Positions 6,144-10,731 of a DNA stretch of 10,731 nucleotides are shown here, one piece after another. Positions within the stretch are counted from its first letter, which is position 1. Every line of letters begins with the position of its first letter. This DNA is from Candidatus Omnitrophota bacterium. GTDB lineage: Bacteria > Omnitrophota > Gorgyraeia > 2-02-FULL-51-18 > JAGOUK01. Below the pieces are notes generated by a model. That model saw only the letters and a list, made by a program, of their open reading frames with translations. It had not been told where the DNA came from and did no database searches. The DNA lies in NCBI GenBank assembly GCA_015231685.1, contig JADGBA010000037.1, forward strand, positions 1 through 10,731, in the 5' to 3' direction. Both the position numbers and the translations under genes were made by a program.

Positions 6144-6746
6144 ATGAGTGAGGTGATCTGCCTGGATCTCGAAGGCGTGCTGATGCCGGAGGTCTGGATC
6201 AACGTCGCGAAGAAGACGGGGATTGCGGAGCTTAAGCGCACCACGCGCGATGAGCCTGATTACGACAAGCTTATGCGCTACCGCATCGGTATTCTGCATC
6301 GCGAGAAGATTCGTCTCAAGGATATTCAAAAGGTCATCGGAACCCTGAAGCCGCTCCCCGGCGCAAAGGCTTTTTTGACCAGGCTTCGTGCGTGCCGACA
6401 GGTGATCATTCTTTCCGACACCTTCTATGAATTCGCGGAGCCGATGATGAAAGCGCTCGATTATCCGACGCTTTTCTGTAATTTTCTCAATGTCAAAGCC
6501 AGCGGATACATCCGATCCCATCGAATGCGTCAGCATAACGGCAAAGAGCAGTCGGTCCGCGCCCTGCAGACCCTCAAGTTCCGCGTTCGTGCCGCGGGGG
6601 ACTCGTACAACGATATCACCATGCTCAAAGCTGCGAACCGGGGTGTTCTTTTTTGTCCTCCCCCGAACGTGGTTAAGGACTTCCCTCAGTTTCAAGTCAC
6701 CCGAACTTATCCGGCGCTTTTTAAGGCGCTCACGGACGGCCGGTGA
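6144..6746 (+). CDS. thrH: ThrH-like HAD phosphatase (phosphoserine phosphatase / phosphoserine:homoserine phosphotransferase)
   Basis: ThrH is a HAD-superfamily enzyme. The Pseudomonas homologue dephosphorylates phosphoserine and can transfer the phosphate to homoserine. The 200-residue product matches ThrH in layout: motif I CLDLEGVLMPE at residues 6-16 (D8 nucleophile; E10 in place of the second Asp, the ThrH and not SerB pattern), KKTGI and TTRDEPDYDKLM characteristic of ThrH, motif II IILSDTFYEF, motif IV AAGDSYNDITML, then FPQF near the C-terminus. The size is close to known ThrH proteins, and it lacks the N-terminal regulatory domains of some SerB enzymes. Cytosolic. The ATG at 6144 follows the ompA-like stop by 3 nt and has no clear ribosome binding site, so it is likely translated by coupling. 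Its stop overlaps the next start (GTGA). Whether it serves serine or threonine synthesis cannot be told from this window. Confidence 0.88.
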   Translation: MSEVICLDLEGVLMPEVWINVAKKTGIAELKRTTRDEPDYDKLMRYRIGILHREKIRLKDIQKVIGTLKPLPGAKAFLTRLRACRQVIILSDTFYEFAEPMMKALDYPTLFCNFLNVKASGYIRSHRMRQHNGKEQSVRALQTLKFRVRAAGDSYNDITMLKAANRGVLFCPPPNVVKDFPQFQVTRTYPALFKALTDGR

Positions 6747-7141
6747 AGCCGGATCTCCAGTTCACCATCCTTTGCGACGATCTCCGGATTGAAAACAACG
6801 GCAAGTTCATCTTGATCGGCCTCTTCGACAACATCGCCGCCGCGCGGCTGCCCGTGATCCACAAGAAATTCTGCGTGGTCAACCGGTGGGGGAAGGGCGA
6901 AGGCGAGTTCACCGATCAGACACGCATCGTCTGCGCCTACACCAATCAGGCCGTGGCCGAGTCCAAGCCGGTGACTTTCAAGCTCGAGACAATGGACATG
7001 CTGCACAACGTCGTCTCCCAGTTTCAGAACGTATCCTTTCCGGAAGAAGGCAAATACTGGGTGGAGGTTCATCTCAATGGGGAGCTGGTCCGTAGCTTTA
7101 ACTTCTATGTCCGAAAGATCGCCGCGCCCAAAGCGCCTTAG
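6743..7141 (+). CDS. DUF6941-like small protein of unknown function
   Basis: A 132-residue cytosolic-looking protein without signal peptide. The opening pattern FTILCDDLRIENNGKFILIG, with a conserved-looking CDD and a hydrophobic strand ending in Gly, resembles what I recall of the DUF6941 family of about 130-residue proteins. I am only moderately sure of that name and know of no assigned function. Alternating hydrophobic strands throughout (FKLETMD, YWVEVHLNGE, RSFNFYVRK) suggest an all-beta sandwich. It starts at GTG 6743, overlapping the thrH-like stop in a GTGA arrangement, so it is translationally coupled to that gene. The gene for the fibre-like protein begins inside its 3' end. Sitting between an enzyme and a secreted fibre, it could be a dedicated accessory, but nothing in the sequence proves it. 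Confidence 0.8.
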   Translation: MKPDLQFTILCDDLRIENNGKFILIGLFDNIAAARLPVIHKKFCVVNRWGKGEGEFTDQTRIVCAYTNQAVAESKPVTFKLETMDMLHNVVSQFQNVSFPEEGKYWVEVHLNGELVRSFNFYVRKIAAPKAP

Positions 7142-9881
7142 CGTTACTCATATCGCGGGAGCGGTATTTGCCACGATCCTTGTGGCCCTTTTGGCCGCAC
7201 CGGTACTCGCGGGTGACATCGACCTCGTGATGACCACGCAGGACGGCTCGACCAAGGTTTCTTTTCAGGATTCCAACCCCGCGGAAGTCGCCTCGGTGGA
7301 TTCGGACGGCGATTTGACGGTCAACTCCATTGTTTTTAACGCTGGCGGAAGTGCCGTCACAACCATTCTCGATGAAGACGCCATGGGCACCAATTCCGCC
7401 ACCGCGCTGGCCACCCAGCAGTCCATCAAGGCTTATGTGGATTCAGCTTTTGGCACGGCCAACGGGATTTCGGCCTTGGCCGTTATTGCGGACAATTCCG
7501 TCATTCGTGGTGATGGGGGCGAGCGAGGAGCTCAAGCTTCCGGTGTTTCCATCGACGACACCGGCAACCTCACCATAGGAGCGGGCACCGCCGATATCGA
7601 TTACACCCTTACCTTTAACGGAGAAACCAGCGACGGCGTCCTCACCTGGATGGAGGATGATGATTATCTATTGTCCGCCGATACCCTGCTTTTTGCCGAC
7701 TCAACCGCTGTCAAATTCGGCACCGGAGTCGATTCCTCGATCCTCTTCGACGGAGACTCCCTCAACATCACCGCCAACGCCGGGACAGTCACAGACGACA
7801 TGGTCTTCACTGCCGACCAGTACACTCTCAACACCCAGGCCGACACGGATCTGGGTATCACCTTCACCGGCACCACCAATACAGGTGTCCTCACCTGGAT
7901 GGAGGACGAAAACTACTTCTCCATGACCGCCCTGAAGCTCGCCACCGGCGGCACCTACGCCACCCAGATTCTCGACGAAGACGCCATGGGCACCAATTCC
8001 GACACAGCCCTCGCCACCCAGCAGTCCATCAAGGCTTATGTAGATAGCGCTTCCGGTGGTATTTCAAGAACTCTCCAACAGGTTTATGAGGCGGACGCGG
8101 ACGGAGGAGACGCCACGATTGCTCTAACGGCGGCGGACGGTTCGGTGGTGATTTCCAATGCCGATGCAACGACCGGATCGGCCTACATGGTCAAGCTCGA
8201 TCAGGACGATACAGCAGGCGTCATCGCTTTGCAGATCGAGCAGGCCGGCACCAGTGACTCCGTTCTTATTGATCACAACAGCACGGGCAATGCCCTGAAT
8301 ATCGACGCCGATGCCAATGCCGCCGGAGATGTCTATGGCCTGAGAATCAACGCCGCAAATGCGGGGGCGGGCGCCGCCTATTCGGCCGTTTTTGAAACCG
8401 GATATGTCGGGATCGGGACCGATGCCCCGCACGATAATCTTACCGTTGTCGATAGCGTGACTTTGATGAAGGGGGGAGGCTCAACCAACACGCTTTATTT
8501 TGCCGACGGAGCGACGGCCCCCAACACCTATGTAGGAAATATAACTTACAATCACGATGTTAATTCAATGTCTTTTGTTGTTAATGAAAATCAACGTATT
8601 CTCATTGACAGTAACGGGGATGTTGGCATCGGCACCAGCGCTCCCGACGGCGTTCTTGAAGTCAATATGGGAGTGGGTAAGGAAGTTCGGCTGAGTTACA
8701 ACGATGCCAACGGCTCGGCAACAGATTACGCCAAATTCACTTTGGCGGATGACGGCGGCCTCACGATCACGACCGTGGATGCCGATGCGGCCTCGGCGGA
8801 TATCGCGCTAATGCCGGACGGCAACGTCGGCATAGGAACCGCAAGTCCCGTCACCAAGCTCACTACCGAAGGCACGATCACCCTCAAGGAACAGGCCGCC
8901 GCCGATGCGGACACGGCCGCTTACGGTCAGATCTGGGTGAAGAGCGATGTTCCGAACACGTTGTGGTTTACCAATGATGCGGGGACGGATACGCAGCTTG
9001 GGGCCGGAGGCGCATTTGACTCAACCGCAGTAGACGCTACTACGTGGTCAGACGGCTCCAATGCCGCAAACGTTTGGACGTTTGACGTATCGGGTACAGA
9101 CCATACGATGACCGCGGGAAATGGAATAATGACGTTTTCACATGATGTGAGTGTCGGTGGAAGTCTTAAGCAAGCCGACTCTGATAAACACTACTTCGGC
9201 GATGCCGACGACTCTTACATCGAGTTTGACGGCGACTCCCTCAATATCACCGCCAACACCGTCACCGCCGGGGATGATCTTGAGCTTACCGCCGATTCTT
9301 TGACGCTGACGACCGGTGGAACAGGTGATTCGGAAGTTATTCTTCCAAATGACTCCATAGGCCCCAATGAGATCGATTCCACCACCGGAGCCTACGACTT
9401 CGGATCGGTGACATCCTTCAAAATTCCGACTTCAGACGGACCCACCGTCAATGCAATCGGATTGATTGCGGTTGATACCTCCGGCACGCCCGACCAACTC
9501 GTTTATTACGATGGGACAGCAGCGCGCGTTGCGCTGCATGATAATACCAAAACAATGGTTATTGAAGATCCCACGGATGCTGATAATTTTCTTTTTTTTA
9601 GGCCTGAACGCGGAGTCACTGTTACTGGAATTGATTGTTTGTGCCAAGGCGGCACCAGCCCTGTAATTACCGTGCAAGAATGTAACGGAAACGGGGGAGG
9701 GTGCGGCGCTACGGAAGCAGCCATTACGTGTGGTACGACCAATACGTCGGAAAGCGGTGGAATTGATGATAGTGCGATAGATGCAGGTGACTGGGTGCGT
9801 GTTGATGTGGGCGCTGTTACCGGCGTTGTGGACCACGTAGCTGTGTCTGTGACTTATCGAGAGGCGGTTGATGCCAGTTAG
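7077..9881 (+). CDS. large secreted tail-fibre-like modular repeat protein
   Basis: A 934-residue exported protein built of modules otherwise common in phage tail-fibre and metagenomic fibre-like proteins. A basic stretch (RPKRLS, 17-22) and hydrophobic core are followed by a likely signal cleavage after VLA (43-45). The mature chain has an AMGTNS...ATQQSIKAYVD module at 97-124 and again at 298-325, a GVLTWMED module near 188 and 271, and an FDGDSLNITAN module near 224 and 718. A VGIGT motif starts at 444, 516 and 584, and an IWVKSDVPNTLWFTNDAGTD segment lies near 620-640. It ends in a Cys-containing beta-rich domain (about 830-930) and is rich in Asp, Thr, Ala and Gly, like beta-solenoid or trimeric fibres. 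No C-terminal membrane anchor, sorting signal or peptidase S74 chaperone is seen. Two starts are possible. ATG 7077 has GGAGG 9 nt upstream but overlaps the previous gene by 65 nt. ATG 7107 gives a tidier signal peptide but has no ribosome binding site. Confidence 0.88.
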   Translation: MGSWSVALTSMSERSPRPKRLSVTHIAGAVFATILVALLAAPVLAGDIDLVMTTQDGSTKVSFQDSNPAEVASVDSDGDLTVNSIVFNAGGSAVTTILDEDAMGTNSATALATQQSIKAYVDSAFGTANGISALAVIADNSVIRGDGGERGAQASGVSIDDTGNLTIGAGTADIDYTLTFNGETSDGVLTWMEDDDYLLSADTLLFADSTAVKFGTGVDSSILFDGDSLNITANAGTVTDDMVFTADQYTLNTQADTDLGITFTGTTNTGVLTWMEDENYFSMTALKLATGGTYATQILDEDAMGTNSDTALATQQSIKAYVDSASGGISRTLQQVYEADADGGDATIALTAADGSVVISNADATTGSAYMVKLDQDDTAGVIALQIEQAGTSDSVLIDHNSTGNALNIDADANAAGDVYGLRINAANAGAGAAYSAVFETGYVGIGTDAPHDNLTVVDSVTLMKGGGSTNTLYFADGATAPNTYVGNITYNHDVNSMSFVVNENQRILIDSNGDVGIGTSAPDGVLEVNMGVGKEVRLSYNDANGSATDYAKFTLADDGGLTITTVDADAASADIALMPDGNVGIGTASPVTKLTTEGTITLKEQAAADADTAAYGQIWVKSDVPNTLWFTNDAGTDTQLGAGGAFDSTAVDATTWSDGSNAANVWTFDVSGTDHTMTAGNGIMTFSHDVSVGGSLKQADSDKHYFGDADDSYIEFDGDSLNITANTVTAGDDLELTADSLTLTTGGTGDSEVILPNDSIGPNEIDSTTGAYDFGSVTSFKIPTSDGPTVNAIGLIAVDTSGTPDQLVYYDGTAARVALHDNTKTMVIEDPTDADNFLFFRPERGVTVTGIDCLCQGGTSPVITVQECNGNGGGCGATEAAITCGTTNTSESGGIDDSAIDAGDWVRVDVGAVTGVVDHVAVSVTYREAVDAS
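7365..7448 (+). repeat. first copy of an 84-nt coding repeat in the fibre gene
   Basis: It encodes 28 residues around AMGTNS and ATQQSIKAYVDSA. The second copy is at 7968-8051, exactly 603 nt (201 codons) downstream. By eye 75 of 84 bases and 27 of 28 residues agree, and most of the base changes are silent. Confidence 0.9.
7968..8051 (+). repeat. second copy of the 84-nt coding repeat in the fibre gene
   Basis: It differs from the copy at 7365-7448 by one residue (Asp for Ala after TNS) and mostly silent base changes. The 20-base string beginning GTCCTCACC at 7638-7657 also recurs at 7887-7906, between the two copies, showing further internal duplication. Confidence 0.9.
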
Positions 9882-10731
9882 CAGCCGATTCTTTGTGACA
9901 TGGTTAGGGGGCTGTTCTCAAGGCGTTTCTCTTGGATATTCAAAAGACTTTTTTTATTTTGCAGCTTCGGCATTTTTTTTGCTTTTCTTTGCGAGCGCGG
10001 CGGGAGCTACGGAATCGGTCATTAGCAGCGGGGCGGCGAACGCACTGCATTCCTCGCAGGAGGAGTACAACCTTATCATGGGTGCGGGAGGGTTGGGCTG
10101 GGGGACCACTGAGAGCGACTTCGAAGAGATTGTAAGCGCAGACGGCACATTCAAGAATCTGCGAGTGGAATTAACTTCTGCGCCCGGAGCCGGCAAGAGT
10201 TTTGTCTTTACGGTCCGAAAAAACAACACCGACACAGCGTTGTCTTGTTCGGTTTCGGATTTGGCAAACGAATGCAGTGATTTGTCCGGTAGTGTTGCGG
10301 TTAGTGCGGGCGACGTGGTCGCGCTGAAATGTTCGCCAACGGGGACTCCGGCGGGCGGCCAGGCTTCCTGGTCTCTGATTTTTGATGGTGATGCCGACGG
10401 TGAAACGCTTATGATGTCAACGAGCGGGACCGGAACGGGCTCCACCGACGGAGCCGTACATACGTTTCAGGGAAATTTTCTTCATGTCGAAACCAGGGTT
10501 CAGGATGCCGAACAAGTATTTCCGACGGCCGGAACATTGGAAAATTTTTATACTCAACTGGATTCTGCGCCCGGCGCCGGCAACGGCTACACATTCACGG
10601 TTTATAAAAACGGGGCAGCCACAAGCCTGGAATGCACCATTTCAGATGCGGCGGTCGCGTGTCAAGATACGATGCACAGCGTCGCTTTTGTTGCGGGCGA
10701 TACGGGGCATATCCAAGTTACCAAAATTTCT
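9871..10731 (+). CDS. secreted repeat protein, fibre/adhesin-like, partial (runs off the window end)
   Basis: This frame is open from ATG 9871 to the last base (287 codons, no stop), so the gene is incomplete at its 3' end. The ATG overlaps the end of the fibre gene by 11 nt and has GAGG at 9861-9864, 6 nt upstream. A hydrophobic segment at residues 26-46 (FFYFAASAFFLLFFASAAGA) would act as a signal peptide with a long N-region. The mature part carries two copies of a module, TFKNLRVELTSAPGAG...FTVRKN and TLENFYTQLDSAPGAG...YTFTVYKN. The nucleotide copies are 387 nt (129 codons) apart, each followed by paired cysteines and a VxAGD turn. Function unknown; an exported surface fibre or adhesin is inferred from the neighbour and the beta-rich repeats. 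An 8-T tract at 9973-9980 makes the start and frame uncertain: with 7 T, an ATG at 9900 would enter the same frame with a classical signal peptide. Confidence 0.82.
   Translation, partial: MPVSSRFFVTWLGGCSQGVSLGYSKDFFYFAASAFFLLFFASAAGATESVISSGAANALHSSQEEYNLIMGAGGLGWGTTESDFEEIVSADGTFKNLRVELTSAPGAGKSFVFTVRKNNTDTALSCSVSDLANECSDLSGSVAVSAGDVVALKCSPTGTPAGGQASWSLIFDGDADGETLMMSTSGTGTGSTDGAVHTFQGNFLHVETRVQDAEQVFPTAGTLENFYTQLDSAPGAGNGYTFTVYKNGAATSLECTISDAAVACQDTMHSVAFVAGDTGHIQVTKIS
10176..10731 (+). repeat. two tandem copies of a 129-codon SAPGAG repeat
   Basis: The string TTCTGCGCCCGG starts at 10176 and at 10563, a spacing of 387 nt. Around each lie the matching residues SAPGAG, FTV-KN, a Leu-x-Cys pair and a VxAGD segment. 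The second copy is cut by the window end, so the total number of repeats is unknown. Confidence 0.8.

Noticed and set aside
5616..6695. Long minus-strand open frame (359 codons) opposite the ompA-LysM and thrH-like genes
   Set aside because: It lies entirely opposite two well-supported genes with recognisable domains. Its product is Arg/His-rich without motifs, typical of an antisense shadow in GC-rich DNA.
9900..10028. Separate small membrane protein starting at ATG 9900
   Set aside because: It stops after about 42 codons, has no ribosome binding site and overlaps the larger frame. It is better explained as part of the frame ambiguity at the poly-T tract.
9954..10445. Minus-strand open frame (163 codons) near the window end
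   Set aside because: The plus strand here holds a longer open frame with ribosome binding site, signal peptide and internal repeats that runs off the window. The minus frame is its mirror.
7077..10731. Prophage tail region
   Set aside because: Only fibre-like modules are present. Both proteins have signal peptides, and no capsid, baseplate, tape-measure, lysis or integrase gene is seen within the window.

Overview
All genes in this window lie on the plus strand. It reads as chromosomal DNA of a Gram-negative bacterium with an outer membrane and moderately high GC. The evidence is an OmpA-type peptidoglycan-binding lipid-free precursor, several Sec signal peptides, an alanine racemase and the bacterial t6A genes tsaE and tsaB. 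No phage replication or packaging genes, tRNA, rRNA, CRISPR array or insertion sequence is visible. The mixture of housekeeping genes, a divergent ClpX-like ATPase and long tail-fibre-like secreted proteins is reminiscent of uncultured lineages such as Omnitrophota or relatives. That placement is only a guess from gene flavour.

Layout. (1) Positions 1-40 hold the probable terminator of an upstream gene. (2) Positions 82-2376 are a tightly overlapping operon tsaE-tsaB-alr (t6A tRNA modification plus D-alanine supply). (3) Positions 2381-3070 are a self-contained unit: an extended -10 promoter, a good ribosome binding site, a secreted four-cysteine protein of unknown function, and a strong hairpin terminator. 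(4) Positions 3076-5059 hold a second extended -10 promoter so close to the start codon that the mRNA should be leaderless. It drives a Nudix hydrolase and a ClpX-like AAA+ unfoldase that lacks the zinc-binding domain and carries a C-terminal extension. (5) From 5060 to the end, a third promoter (TTGACC / TGnTAGAAT) precedes five closely packed or overlapping genes: an OmpA-LysM envelope protein, a ThrH-like HAD phosphatase, a DUF6941-like small protein, a 934-residue secreted fibre-like protein, and a second secreted repeat protein that runs off the window.

The last two genes are the most unusual part. The first is built from modules familiar from phage and metagenomic tail-fibre proteins (an ATQQSIKAYVD motif twice, VGIGT motifs three times, a WVKSDVPNTLWFTNDAGTD motif), yet it has an N-terminal signal peptide and is embedded in a cellular operon. 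The second starts at 9871, overlaps the stop of the first, has a signal peptide, and contains two copies of a 129-codon repeat. Its domain looks related to the C-terminal domain of the first. Together they look like an exported surface fibre or adhesin locus rather than a prophage. An 8-T tract inside the signal-peptide region of the second gene makes its true start and frame uncertain.

There is no stretch longer than 300 bases without a gene.
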